Assembly: GCA_021805545.1 (NCBI GenBank)
Contig: JAJZFB010000044.1
Span: 1-64,000, forward strand
DNA: 64,000 nucleotides
Direction: 5' to 3'
Source of the DNA: Pseudomonadota bacterium
GTDB taxonomy: Bacteria > Pseudomonadota > Alphaproteobacteria > Acetobacterales > Acetobacteraceae
The notes below the pieces were generated by a model. That model was given only the letters and a program-made list of their open reading frames with translations. It was not told the origin of the DNA and did not search any database. Positions 1-10,045 of the stretch are shown one piece after another; position 1 is the first letter of the stretch; every line of letters begins with the position of its first letter. The position numbers were made by a program, and so were the translations under genes.

Positions 1-797
1 TCGAGCGGCTGCACCGCATCGCCATCCACGGCGATCAGCTGCGTGGCAACCCTGCCGGTGTCGATCCAGAATGCGGTGGCGGTGGCGCCATTGATCAGCC
101 GCAGGCGTACACGCCCGCCGCGTTCCACACGCACGATCTGCGGATCGTCCAGCGTGCGGCCATTGGCGAGATAGGCGTCGAAATCAATATCATTGAGATC
201 CGGGCCGTTGCCCATGGCCATGCCACCCATCATGCCCATGCCGCCTTGGGTGCTGCCAGAGGTGAGGCTGGAGAGAATCTCCATCGGATCGCGGAAGGTG
301 AAGTCATGCAGCAGCAGCGTCACCTCCTGGGTATCGGCGCCGATATCCTCCGCTGTACGCACGATCAACGGCGCGGCCATGAGCTGCTGTTCTTGCAGAC
401 CGAGATGCGAATGCATCCAATGTGTGCCGGGGCGGGGCGCGTAGTCATAAGCCGCCGCAGTGCCGTTTGCGATGGGCTGCTCATAGCCGGTCATTGTCAC
501 GCCGTCCTGGGCGACAGGCGGCGTCTGGCCATGCCAGTGGATAATGGTTGGCTCACCGCACGCATTGTCCAGGGTAAAAGCAAAGCGTTCGCCCGGTGCC
601 AGCCGCGCGCCATCGAGACCGTCATCGCCTGCAATGGCGAACATGGAAGCGGCTTTGCCGTTCACCTCGATCATGCGTTTGGTGGCACGCAGACGGCGCG
701 TTGGCGCCGCGAGGGCCGGGGTAGAGGGCAGCCAGGCCAGCGCGCCAGTGGCAGCGCCCGCCGTCAAAATCTGGCGGCGTGAAAAAATCCTCGGCAT
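1..797 (-). CDS. Multicopper oxidase (CopA/CueO-like), N-terminal part; C-terminus runs off the window start
   Basis: Minus-strand reading from the cat at 795-797 gives MPRIFSRRQILTAGAATGALAWLP (twin-Arg signal), then TIIHWHGQTPPVAQDGVTMTGYEQPI and GTHWMHSHLGLQEQQLMAAPLIV, typical type-1 copper oxidase motifs (HWHG, HWMHSH). Confidence 0.85.
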   Translation of the reverse strand, partial: MPRIFSRRQILTAGAATGALAWLPSTPALAAPTRRLRATKRMIEVNGKAASMFAIAGDDGLDGARLAPGERFAFTLDNACGEPTIIHWHGQTPPVAQDGVTMTGYEQPIANGTAAAYDYAPRPGTHWMHSHLGLQEQQLMAAPLIVRTAEDIGADTQEVTLLLHDFTFRDPMEILSSLTSGSTQGGMGMMGGMAMGNGPDLNDIDFDAYLANGRTLDDPQIVRVERGGRVRLRLINGATATAFWIDTGRVATQLIAVDGDAVQPL

Positions 798-875
798 TGT
801 CGATAACCTTCAGAATGGTCTGATATTGTTCAAAGGGCAAAGCCCTGAAGATAGGGCGGATGATCCCGCCAAAGG

Positions 876-1268
876 TTAAACGATGCGGCGCGGCGGCGGC
901 GCGGTGGGGCTGATTGTGCGGCCGGGCGGGAAGGATGCGGCGGGCAGCGGATAGATGGCACTGACCGCCTGACCAATGGTCAGGTTCGCCGAACTCCTGG
1001 GGAAGATTCCAGCCATGCCCGTGCCGAATGTGCAATTTGCGCCCTGGTCCGGGCAGCAGGGGCAGGCAGGTGATGGCCCGGTTTGAGTGGGTGCAGCCAG
1101 GGGCGAATTTGTGGTGATAACCTGCACGTGCGGCACGGCCGGACAAGGCGCCGTCGCCCATCCAGGCAATAATCCAAGCGAGAACACCAGCATAAGCGCA
1201 AGGGGTAGCCGGACAATGCCCCGCAGCAGCCATTTATGCGCCCGCAGTCCCCTGCTGTGCCGCATCAT
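876..1268 (-). CDS. Small secreted/membrane-anchored Cys-rich protein (CPCCPDQGANC), probably copper-related
   Basis: ORF read from MMRHSRG; hydrophobic N-terminal segment, CPCC motif; ATGATGA overlap with the end of the csoR-like gene; lies between CsoR and the multicopper oxidase on the same strand. Confidence 0.5.
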   Translation of the reverse strand: MMRHSRGLRAHKWLLRGIVRLPLALMLVFSLGLLPGWATAPCPAVPHVQVITTNSPLAAPTQTGPSPACPCCPDQGANCTFGTGMAGIFPRSSANLTIGQAVSAIYPLPAASFPPGRTISPTAPPPRRIV

Positions 1269-1540
1269 CTGGTCATCCTCCCCAAGGTTTGCACCAACTC
1301 CTCCACCTTGTGGCGTTGATCCACCGCATCGCCGGATGCGAAGGCATCGGCCACGCAATGGTTGAGGTGATCACGTAGAATCTCTTCCTCAACCTTATGC
1401 AAAGCGGCGCGCATTGCACTGATCTGCGTCAAAAGATCGATGCAATAACGATTATCCTCGACCATGCGCAGCACGCCGCCAGCCTGGCCTTCGACCCGCT
1501 TCAACCGCTGGGTTACTTTCCGCCGTGTCGTGTCATGCAT
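1265..1540 (-). CDS. csoR: CsoR/FrmR/RcnR-family metal-sensing repressor
   Basis: MHDTTRRKVTQRLKRVEGQAGGVLRMVEDNRYCIDLLTQISAMRAALHKVEEEILRDHLNHCV: DUF156 fold with the C...H..C copper ligand pattern (YCIDLL, LNHC). Confidence 0.88.
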   Translation of the reverse strand: MHDTTRRKVTQRLKRVEGQAGGVLRMVEDNRYCIDLLTQISAMRAALHKVEEEILRDHLNHCVADAFASGDAVDQRHKVEELVQTLGRMTR

Positions 1541-1561
1541 GGTGCCAGGCCCTTGATACAA

Positions 1562-1578
1562 TACCCATGCAGGGTATA
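1562..1578. promoter_or_regulatory. CsoR-type operator, ATACCC-ATGCA-GGGTAT
   Basis: Perfect 6-bp inverted repeat located between the divergent csoR-like gene (start 1540) and copper ATPase (start 1647). Confidence 0.75.
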
Positions 1579-1646
1579 TTGCCATGGAGATAAGCCCGCG
1601 GGCAAACCATTCAAGGGCTTGCCCGGCCAGTAATGGAGCCAGTCTC

Positions 1647-3986
1647 ATGTCTGAACATCAGCATCATGCCCATTACCCGGCCGCGCCTGCCCTGGGCGTG
1701 GAGAAGGATCCGGTCTGCGGCATGACCGTTGATCCCGCCTCATCCAAGCATCAGGTCACGCACCAGAGGCGGGTTTTCCATTTCTGCTCGAATGGCTGCC
1801 GCGAGAAATTCGTGGCGGATCCGGCGCGCTACATGGCGCCAGCCGTGGAGCCGCCCCCAGCGCCCGGCGGCACCATCTATACCTGCCCGATGCACCCGCA
1901 AATCCGGCAAGACCATCCCGGGGCCTGCCCGATCTGCGGCATGGCACTGGAACCCGTGGCCCCGACGGCCGAGGCCGGTGAAGGCCATGAATTGCTCAAC
2001 ATGAAGCAGCGTTTCTCGGTGGCTGCGGCGCTGACCGTGCCTGTTGTGGTGCTGGCAATGGGGGACCTCATTCCCGGCCTTGGCCCTGCAATGGCCCACG
2101 CGTTACCTCATAAAATATCGGCTTTCATCCAGCTCGTCCTGGCCACCCCCGTCGTACTGTGGGCAGGTTCCGTGTTCTTCGTGCGCGGCTGGTATTCGGT
2201 TTTACGGCGCAGCCTGAACATGTTCACGCTCATCGCCATGGGTACAGGCGCCGCCTATCTTTACAGCGTGCTAGCGGCCATGCTGCCGGGTATCTTCCCG
2301 GGGGGTTTTCGTGCCGCCGATGGAACAGTGGCCACTTATTTCGAAGCCGCTGCCACGATCACCGTTCTGGTTCTGCTGGGCCAGGTGCTGGAATTGCGCG
2401 CCCGGGAGCACACGGGTGGCGCCATCCGCGCTCTGCTCCGGCTGGCACCCAAGACCACCCGGCGTTTGCGGGAAGATGGCGGTGAGGACGAAATCCAGGT
2501 CGATCAGGTGGCAAAGGGTGACCGCCTGCGCATACGCCCCGGCGAGGCGGTGCCGGTGGATGGCGTGGTGCTGGAGGGCAGCAGCCAACTCGATGAGTCA
2601 ATGGTGACAGGCGAGGCAATGCCCGTCGCCAAAACCGTTGGCGCGGCCCTCATCGGCGGCACAATGAACGGCACCGGCGCCCTGGTGATGCAAGCCGAGA
2701 AAATCGGGGCCGAGACCATGCTGGCGCAGATTGTCACCATGGTCAGCGAGGCGCAACGCTCCCGTGCGCCGATCCAGCGGCTGGCCGACATCGCCGCCGG
2801 TTATTTCGTGCCGGCTGTCATTGCCGTGGCGCTGCTGGCTTTCGTGGGTTGGGCCATCTGGGGACCCGCACCATCACTCAGCTATGGGCTGCTGGCCGCC
2901 GTGTCGGTGCTTATCATCGCCTGCCCTTGCGCTCTGGGATTGGCAACGCCGATGTCCGTGCAGGTCGGTGTAGGCAAGGGCGCTGCGGCGGGCGTGCTGA
3001 TCAAATCCGCCGAGGCGCTGGAGCGCATGGAGCAGATCGACACGCTGGTCGTGGACAAAACGGGCACGCTGACCGAGGGCAAGCCGCGCGTCACACAAAT
3101 TGTGCCTGCACCGGGCTTCAGCGAGGGGGAGGTGTTGAAACTGGCCGCCGGGCTGGAGCGCGGCAGCGAACATCCGTTGGCGGCGGCCATCGTTCATGAA
3201 GCTGAGACGCGCAAGCTGACGCTCTCATCGCCAAAGGAGTTTGCATCCACGACCGGCCAGGGCGTGGCAGGCCTCATTGAGGGCCGGCGTGTGCAAGCCG
3301 GCAATTCGGCATTGTTGGCTGGAATGGATTTGAGCGCACTCACGCAACAAGCCGAGGAACTCCGCGCCAGCGGGGCCACCGCCTTGTTCGTGGCGGTGGA
3401 TGGGCAACCTGCTGGCGTGATTGCGATTGCCGATCCGGTCAAAACCAGCACCAAGGCGGCGCTGGAAGCGTTGCGGGGGGCAGGGGTGCGCATCGTCATG
3501 CTCACCGGAGATAACCGTCGCACCGCCGAGGCGATCGCGCGCCAGCTTGGCATTACTGACGTTGAAGCCGAGGTGCTGCCGGAGCAAAAACATGCGGTCA
3601 TTCAGCGCCTGCGCCGTGAAGGTCGTGTGGTGGCCATGGCGGGAGATGGGGTGAACGACGCTCCGGCTCTGGCCGCGGCGGATATCGGCATTGCCATGGG
3701 CACGGGCACCGATGTGGCAATGCAAAGCGCCGGTATAACCCTTGTGAAGGGTGATTTGGGCGGCATCGTGCGGGCCAAACGCCTGAGCCGCGCGATGATG
3801 CGCAATATCAGGCAAAATCTGGCCTTCGCCTTCATCTATAATGCAGCCGGCGTGCCCATTGCGGCCGGCGTTCTGTACCCCTGGTTTGGCATTTTGCTGA
3901 GCCCGGTTATTGGTGCGCTGGCGATGTCGCTCAGCTCCGTTTCGGTGGTCACGAATGCGCTGCGCTTACGCCGCTTGCAGCTATAG
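1647..3986 (+). CDS. copA: Copper-translocating P1B-type ATPase with N-terminal YHS and heavy-metal-binding domains
   Basis: [42 protein letters not shown] motif [31 protein letters not shown]. Confidence 0.93.
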   Translation: MSEHQHHAHYPAAPALGVEKDPVCGMTVDPASSKHQVTHQRRVFHFCSNGCREKFVADPARYMAPAVEPPPAPGGTIYTCPMHPQIRQDHPGACPICGMALEPVAPTAEAGEGHELLNMKQRFSVAAALTVPVVVLAMGDLIPGLGPAMAHALPHKISAFIQLVLATPVVLWAGSVFFVRGWYSVLRRSLNMFTLIAMGTGAAYLYSVLAAMLPGIFPGGFRAADGTVATYFEAAATITVLVLLGQVLELRAREHTGGAIRALLRLAPKTTRRLREDGGEDEIQVDQVAKGDRLRIRPGEAVPVDGVVLEGSSQLDESMVTGEAMPVAKTVGAALIGGTMNGTGALVMQAEKIGAETMLAQIVTMVSEAQRSRAPIQRLADIAAGYFVPAVIAVALLAFVGWAIWGPAPSLSYGLLAAVSVLIIACPCALGLATPMSVQVGVGKGAAAGVLIKSAEALERMEQIDTLVVDKTGTLTEGKPRVTQIVPAPGFSEGEVLKLAAGLERGSEHPLAAAIVHEAETRKLTLSSPKEFASTTGQGVAGLIEGRRVQAGNSALLAGMDLSALTQQAEELRASGATALFVAVDGQPAGVIAIADPVKTSTKAALEALRGAGVRIVMLTGDNRRTAEAIARQLGITDVEAEVLPEQKHAVIQRLRREGRVVAMAGDGVNDAPALAAADIGIAMGTGTDVAMQSAGITLVKGDLGGIVRAKRLSRAMMRNIRQNLAFAFIYNAAGVPIAAGVLYPWFGILLSPVIGALAMSLSSVSVVTNALRLRRLQL

Positions 3987-3997
3987 GGCTGAGCCTC

Positions 3998-4677
3998 TCA
4001 ATGCACGATAAACTTGCCGTACATGCCTTCCTCAGCATGCTGTGGGGCGGGACAGACATACCAATACTCATCTGATGCGCTGGCGATGAAGCTTTCGCCC
4101 AATGCCGCATATTGCGCTGTTTTTGCATCATCGCCGCTACGCCACGGCAGTTCCGGCATGGGCGGCACTTGAGGCGGACCAAGATACATCATGGACATGT
4201 ACGGATAGGGCGGCGGTGTCGTGGTGATAACCGCCGTGTGCTCCATGTTGTTGCCGTAATCCATGTTGAGCAGATTGAACTGCACGTTGGCACCATGCGG
4301 CACGATGATCGTGGGATTGGTAAGGCCATGCAGCTCGAACGTCTGGTCCTGATACCCTGGCTGCACGGCAACGAGGTTGATAACCACGTCACTGCCGGTG
4401 AAAGTAACACTATTGGCCTTGGCGTCCGCCACACCATGCGTGTCGCCGTATTGGATATAGCTCTGTGCTTCGGCGTAGCTGAGAATTTTGCCGCCCCAAC
4501 CGGCGGACACGGGGTAATTGCCCATGGCTCCGCCCATCATGCCGCCCCCATCATTCCGGGCCCCATGCCAAATCCGGGTCCCCAGCCCGGTCCAGGTTGC
4601 GCAAAGGCAGCCCCCGCAAACAGCGTGGCAGCGATGACGGCGGAGAGCATGACAGCGGGGTGATGGCGCTTGAACAT
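3998..4677 (-). pseudogene. Rusticyanin/sulfocyanin-like type-1 blue copper protein; reading frame interrupted by a 1-nt indel in a G5 tract
   Basis: C-terminal frame ...MEHTAVITT...EYWYVCPAPQHAEEGMYGKFIVH with Cys-x4-His-x4-Met spacing as in rusticyanin. A clean signal peptide MFKRHHPAVMLSAVIAATLFAGAAFAQPGPGWGPGFGMGPGMMG is in another frame; adding one G at 4545-4549 joins the two. Confidence 0.7.
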
Positions 4678-4763
4678 GCAGAGCACCACAGCATGACGTT
4701 CCTCCTCGTTTGGCATTGACCCGCGTCAAATCTGCGGCGCCGAGCCGCGCGGGCTTATGAAGA

Positions 4764-5168
4764 TCAGGCCTTTGCGGTGACGGCAATATCAGCGATCACG
4801 GACTTCAACTGGTCCCGCACTTTTTGCGCGACATCGCCAAGCGCGGGGTTATCGATCGCTTGCATCGAGGCTACGGGGTCGACCGCCGATACCTCAACCA
4901 TACCGTTGCCGTGGTCCTGTACGATAACATTACAGGGCAGCATCGTGCCGATCTTATCCTCGGCTTGCAGCGCCTTGTAGGCCATTTGCGGATTGCAGGC
5001 GCCGAGAATGCGATAAGGCCGGAAATCGACGCCCAGTTTTTCCTTCAAAGTCCCCTGCACGTCGATGGCTGTGAGCACGCCGAAGCCATGTTGCTTCAAA
5101 ACAGCTTTGGTTTGTTCCACGGCCTCTTCAAAGGGCAACCGTATGGTGGCCGAAAAATGGTAAGTCAT
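4764..5168 (-). CDS. DUF302 domain protein
   Basis: MTYHFSATIRLPFEEAVEQTKAVLKQHGFGVLTAIDVQGTLKEKLGVDFRPYRILGACNPQMAYKALQAEDKIGTMLPCNVIV, typical DUF302 (GVLTEIDV, LGACNP, GxLLPCNV). Confidence 0.88.
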   Translation of the reverse strand: MTYHFSATIRLPFEEAVEQTKAVLKQHGFGVLTAIDVQGTLKEKLGVDFRPYRILGACNPQMAYKALQAEDKIGTMLPCNVIVQDHGNGMVEVSAVDPVASMQAIDNPALGDVAQKVRDQLKSVIADIAVTAKA

Positions 5169-5265
5169 GGGCGTTTCTCCGTTCTGTATCAGATGATGCC
5201 GTTCAGAGGCTGTTTTAGGATTCCGCGGTTGATCCCGGTCATGTCGGGCAAGGAAAGCGCAATGC

Positions 5266-7599
5266 TCATGCAATTCCCAGCCATTTGAAAAGAGGGGTTT
5301 TCACTGCATCGAACAGAATGGCGAACAGCGCCGCTGCCCCGGCGATTTCCGAGAGAAGCAGGGCGTTTAGCGGCGGTGTCAGCCAGCCGGTCAGCGCCAC
5401 AAGGGCGCCAATGCCAATATCCAGCGCGCTGGAGGCCAGCACCCAGCCGCCCGGCATGGATGACCACATCCGCCGGCGTTCGCGCACTGTGTAGACAGTG
5501 ATTTGGGCATCGATCACCATGGTGAAGAAGGCAAGCGTGCGAAGCGGTCCGATCTCCAGCTTCAGCTCAAAATGCCCGAAGGCCAGCACGCCGATGAGGA
5601 ATACTAGCTTGACCAGGCCGAGCAGCACCGCCGCCGCGCTGACCGGGCCGATCCGCCAGAGTTCTGGACGCGCGGATGGATGGGCGCGGTCGGTCGTGAG
5701 CGACATGGTCAGAAAATCGTTCACCACAAGCAGTAGCACCATCAACATGGGCGTCAGCACGGCGTGGCCGGTCATCAGCAGGCCGGCGGCAAGGAACAAC
5801 ACAAGCTCAATTTTTCGCAGCAGTGCGTTCATCGTATAGGTCAGGATGCGCTGAAACGTAGCCCGGCCTTCCTTGATCGCGGTCACGATCCCGCTGAGGC
5901 CCGGCTCGGTCAGCACCAGCCCCGCCGCTGTTTTCGCCACATCCGTGGCCGAGGACACAGCGATGCCAATTTGCGCCTGCCGCAGGGCGGGGGCATCGTT
6001 CGCGCCGTCACCGCACATGCCAACCGTATGGCCGCCTTTTTGGAAGGCTTTGACGAGGCGGTATTTGTCCTCGGGGAATACCCCGGCGAACACCGCGTAA
6101 TCGCCCGGCGCCACTTGGGCGGGAATGCCACCCGCCGGGCAAACGGCGCCGCCAATGCCAACGGCATGCGCGATGGGCCCTGCAGTGGACGCGGCATCAC
6201 CCGTTACCATCACCGTGGCAACACCGAGATGGGCCAGCTCGGCGATCAACTGTGCGGCATCCTCGCGCGGGCTGTCGCTCAACGCCACCAGCCCCGCGAG
6301 GCGCAGGGCGTTGGCCGGCCCGCAGGCAACGGCCAGCACACGATTGCCCTGGGCCGCAAGCTCATCGGCCAGGGCTGCCGCCTTTGGAAGCGGCACCGCC
6401 ATGGCTGCTATCGCCGCATAGGCGCCTTTCAGCACAACCCAGTCAGCACCTTCGCGCCATATCAACGCTTCAGAGGCTTTCCGTGCAGGGTCAAAGGGGA
6501 CGAAGCGGCGTACAGGCGGCAACACCGCTCCGCTTCCGGCGGCTTCCTGCCGAATCGCTGAATCCACGGCATCCTTACCAGCTTCGCTGCTGGCCGCGGC
6601 GGCCAGGGCCAGGATATCGGCCGGGCTGAAATCGTCGAAGGCGCGCACGGCGCTGACGCGGAGCTGGTTCTGGGTCAAGGTGCCGGTCTTGTCGGCGCAG
6701 AGCACGTCCATGGCCGCGGCCTCATGCACAGCGGAGAGGCGCGTGGGCAGTACGCCGCGCCGGACCAGGCGCTGCGCCCCGAGCGCGGTGGCAAGGGTGA
6801 AGGTGGCGGGCAGCGCGACCGGCACAGAGGCCAGAATGACGGTCAGGGTCAAAGAGATGAGGTGGGTTACCGGCATCTCGTGCGCGCGCGCATAGCCGAT
6901 CATCAGCAGCAGCGCGAAGCCATTGAACACGGCAAGGTTCCGCACCACGCGCAGAATCGCGGATTGTTCCGCGCTGGGTCCATGGGCAATGCGCACCAAT
7001 TCGGCGGCGCGGCCAGAATAAGTGCGCGCGCCAGTTGCCACCACGAGCGCCTCCGCTTCACCCCGGCGGACCATGGCGCCCGCATAGCTTGCCGCACCGG
7101 CGCTGGCTTCAACGGGCAACGATTCGCCGGTGATCATCGACTGATCGAGCAACACATTGCCTCCGGCGAGCCGCACATCCGCGGGTACTATGGCGCCAAG
7201 GGCTAATTTTACCAGATCGCCCGGCACGACCTCACGCGCCGGAAGCACGAGCCAGACGCCATCACGGCGGACCGAGGCCGTGAGCGCCAGGCGCGATTTG
7301 AGCGCGGCCAGCGCGGTATCGGCCCGTGCCTCCTGCACATAGGAGAGTGCCGCGTTGAACAGGAGGAGTCCGGCGATGACGGCGGCTTCGAGATAGGCGC
7401 CGGTAAGAGCCTGGAGCAGGACCGCCGCCTCCAGCATCCATGGCACCGGCGCCCAGAAATGGCCCAGCAACGCCACCAGCGGGTTACGCCTGGGTTCGGC
7501 AACTTCATTCGGGCCATGTTCCGCCAGCAGCCGGCGCGCCTCGGCGCTGGACAAGCCCTGCGAGAGGTTCGTGGGGGGAATAGAAGCATTTTTCAGCAT
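5266..7599 (-). CDS. P3A-type (plasma-membrane H+-exporting) P-type ATPase
   Basis: MLKNASIPPTNLSQGLSSAEARRLLAEHGPNEV; SMITGESLPV, CADKTGTLTQN, VGMCGDGANDAPALRQAQIGIAVSSATDVAKTAA; no metal-binding domain or CPx motif. Confidence 0.85.
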   Translation of the reverse strand: MLKNASIPPTNLSQGLSSAEARRLLAEHGPNEVAEPRRNPLVALLGHFWAPVPWMLEAAVLLQALTGAYLEAAVIAGLLLFNAALSYVQEARADTALAALKSRLALTASVRRDGVWLVLPAREVVPGDLVKLALGAIVPADVRLAGGNVLLDQSMITGESLPVEASAGAASYAGAMVRRGEAEALVVATGARTYSGRAAELVRIAHGPSAEQSAILRVVRNLAVFNGFALLLMIGYARAHEMPVTHLISLTLTVILASVPVALPATFTLATALGAQRLVRRGVLPTRLSAVHEAAAMDVLCADKTGTLTQNQLRVSAVRAFDDFSPADILALAAAASSEAGKDAVDSAIRQEAAGSGAVLPPVRRFVPFDPARKASEALIWREGADWVVLKGAYAAIAAMAVPLPKAAALADELAAQGNRVLAVACGPANALRLAGLVALSDSPREDAAQLIAELAHLGVATVMVTGDAASTAGPIAHAVGIGGAVCPAGGIPAQVAPGDYAVFAGVFPEDKYRLVKAFQKGGHTVGMCGDGANDAPALRQAQIGIAVSSATDVAKTAAGLVLTEPGLSGIVTAIKEGRATFQRILTYTMNALLRKIELVLFLAAGLLMTGHAVLTPMLMVLLLVVNDFLTMSLTTDRAHPSARPELWRIGPVSAAAVLLGLVKLVFLIGVLAFGHFELKLEIGPLRTLAFFTMVIDAQITVYTVRERRRMWSSMPGGWVLASSALDIGIGALVALTGWLTPPLNALLLSEIAGAAALFAILFDAVKTPLFKWLGIA

Positions 7600-7666
7600 C
7601 ACAAGCCCGTTATGCTCCCAAATTACAGCCCTTGCCCAGCCTGCCGCCTTGGCACAAGCTTGGCGC

Positions 7667-8323
7667 ATGCGTGTGCTGCTGATCGAAGATGACGCCTTAA
7701 TCGGTAACGGCCTGGTCGCCGCGCTGAAATCCGCCGGTATGACGGTGGATTGGGTTCGTGACGGCCTCACCGCCCAGGAGGCGCTGCGCGGCACTGCCTA
7801 TGCCATCGCGCTGCTGGATCTTGGCCTGCCCGGCATGGATGGCTTGGCCGTGCTGAAAGCGGCGCGGCGGCAGGGGGTGGAGACGCCGGTACTCGTGGTC
7901 ACCGCCCGCGATGCGCTTGAGGACCGGGTTGCCGGGCTGGACCTCGGCGCCGATGATTACCTGGTGAAGCCGTTCGAGGTGCCCGAACTGCTGGCGCGCA
8001 TGCGCGCACTGATGCGCCGCCGCGCCGGCAGGGCGACGTCGCGATTGGAAACAAGAGAGGCGGCTCTTGATACCGGCACGCATGAATTTTCCCATGGCGG
8101 ACGTACGGAGCTTCTGCCCGCGCGGGAATACGCGCTGATGCAGGCGCTGATGGAGCGGCCTGGGCATATCCTCTCTCGCGCGCAGATCGAAGAGCGCCTC
8201 TATGGCTGGGGCGAAGAGGTGGAGAGTAACGCGGTGGAGGTGCTGATCCATTCCGTCCGCCGCAAATTCGGCAAGGGAGCCATTCTCAACATCCGCGGCG
8301 CCGGGTGGATGGTGCCAAAATGA
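7667..8323 (+). CDS. OmpR/PhoB-family response regulator (QseB/PmrA-like)
   Basis: MRVLLIEDDALIGNGL...LLDLGLPGMDG...VKPF; winged-helix C-terminus with VEVLIHSVRRKFGKGAILNIRGAGWMV. Confidence 0.93.
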   Translation: MRVLLIEDDALIGNGLVAALKSAGMTVDWVRDGLTAQEALRGTAYAIALLDLGLPGMDGLAVLKAARRQGVETPVLVVTARDALEDRVAGLDLGADDYLVKPFEVPELLARMRALMRRRAGRATSRLETREAALDTGTHEFSHGGRTELLPAREYALMQALMERPGHILSRAQIEERLYGWGEEVESNAVEVLIHSVRRKFGKGAILNIRGAGWMVPK

Positions 8324-9639
8324 GCCGCCGTCCTTCCTTGCGCCGGACGACTTTGGTCTGGGTCACCCTGCTTCTCGCGGCGGCCGGGCTGATCGCCGCC
8401 AGTATGGCGTATCTATACAGCAAGAGCGAGACGGCCGATTTTCTCGATGGGCAATTGCGCCAGATCGCCCTGAATGCCGGACCCGGTCCGGCCGCAGCCA
8501 ACGTGCCTGCGGCACCCGATCAAGATCCCGAGGATCGCTTTGCCGTGACCATCTGGAATGCGGAAGGGCAGATCGTGCATCAGTCCCTTCCCAGCGTGGC
8601 CATTCCAATTCCGCAGGTATCCGGATTTTACAACGCTCAGGTCAACGGCGAGGCTTGGCGGATTTATACGCTGCGCGGTCCGGACCAGACGGTCGAGGTG
8701 GCGCAGCGCGCGACCGTGCGGGATGAAATCGCCAGTAATGCCGCCATCGGCGCGGCTTTGCCGGTGCTGCTACTTATCCCATTCTCCTGGCTGGTGGTGG
8801 GGCTGGCTTTGCACCGCACCTTGCGGCGGCTCGATATCCTGGCCGCCGAACTTGCCACCCGCAGCATCATGGCCACGGAACCTTTGCCGGTTCATGAAAT
8901 ACCCACGGAGCTGACATCGCTGGTAACCGCCATGAATGGTCTGATTTTGAGACTGCACGATGCGCTTACGGCGCAGAAGCGGTTCCTTGCCGACGCCGCT
9001 CACACGCTGCGCACGCCAATCGCCGCGATGCAAATCGAGATCGGCAACCTCACCACCGAGGTGCCGCCGGCACGCCCGCGGCTGGACGCGCTGGCGGCGG
9101 GCGCACGCCGGGCGGCACAGCTGGTGGATCAGCTCCTGCGTCTCGCCCGGCTCGACGAACCGCAACCTCCGTCCCGTATCCAGTTCGATGTTGCCGCATT
9201 GTTGCTTGATTGCGTGGCGGATCAAGCCGCGTTTGCCGCGCGCAAAGGCATTGATTTGGGCGCGGAGATAACCCCGCCGGCCATGATCAACGGCGCTGAG
9301 AATGAAGTGCGCACATTATTCACCAACCTGATCGAGAATGCGCTCACCTACACGCAAGCGGGCGGTAAAGTCGATGTTTCCCTCTGGCGGACCAAAGACG
9401 GATTTTGCGCCGAAGTACTGGATACCGGTCCTGGCCTTCCCGCAGGTGCCGAAGCGCATATTTTTGAACGCTTCTTTCGCGCCGCCCCAGAGGAGGCGGA
9501 AGGGACTGGTTTGGGCCTGGCCATTGCGCGCCGCATTGCCGATCGCCAAGGCTTTCGTCTTGCGGTCATCAACCGCACGGATGGCATGAGCGGTGTCATG
9601 GCGCGTGTGACCATGCCGGGGGCGCTAAGTTTCACCTAA
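8320..9639 (+). CDS. Sensor histidine kinase (QseC-like)
   Basis: Two TM segments, DAAHTLRTPIAAMQ H-box, LIENALTYTQAGG N-box, DTGPGLP, TGLGLAIARRI; ATGA overlap with the response regulator. Confidence 0.93.
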   Translation: MSRRPSLRRTTLVWVTLLLAAAGLIAASMAYLYSKSETADFLDGQLRQIALNAGPGPAAANVPAAPDQDPEDRFAVTIWNAEGQIVHQSLPSVAIPIPQVSGFYNAQVNGEAWRIYTLRGPDQTVEVAQRATVRDEIASNAAIGAALPVLLLIPFSWLVVGLALHRTLRRLDILAAELATRSIMATEPLPVHEIPTELTSLVTAMNGLILRLHDALTAQKRFLADAAHTLRTPIAAMQIEIGNLTTEVPPARPRLDALAAGARRAAQLVDQLLRLARLDEPQPPSRIQFDVAALLLDCVADQAAFAARKGIDLGAEITPPAMINGAENEVRTLFTNLIENALTYTQAGGKVDVSLWRTKDGFCAEVLDTGPGLPAGAEAHIFERFFRAAPEEAEGTGLGLAIARRIADRQGFRLAVINRTDGMSGVMARVTMPGALSFT

Positions 9640-9714
9640 GTCTTCTCCGGCAAAAGAGCGTCAAGGCGACCGGTGAGACCGGCGCCGCGATTGAACGATC
9701 TATGGAGAATGACG

Positions 9715-10026
9715 ATGAAGTTTTCGTATCCTGCCCGCACACTTAGTGCTCTTGCGATCATGGCCGGATTTGCGGCCCCAGCGCTCGCCTATACCGGCCA
9801 GGATCTGGCTGGGGGCGCCAAAATCAGCATCGATGCGGCGCGGGCAACTGCCCTGAAGGCACAGCCTGGAACCATTGCCGATGAAGAGCTGGAGAAGGAA
9901 TCTGGCGGCAGCGGTCTGCGTTATTCGTTCGACATCAAAACCGGCGCCGCAACGCATGAGGTCGGCATCGATGCCGTGACCGGCGCTGTGCTTGAGAATA
10001 GTGTCGAAGGCCCAAACGCCGACTAA
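9715..10026 (+). CDS. PepSY domain periplasmic protein
   Basis: Signal peptide, then ISIDAARATALKAQPGTIADEELEKESGGSGLRYSFDIKTGAATHEVGIDAVTGAVLE. Confidence 0.85.
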   Translation: MKFSYPARTLSALAIMAGFAAPALAYTGQDLAGGAKISIDAARATALKAQPGTIADEELEKESGGSGLRYSFDIKTGAATHEVGIDAVTGAVLENSVEGPNAD

Positions 10027-10045
10027 TCAAAGTTGTTGGCCAACC

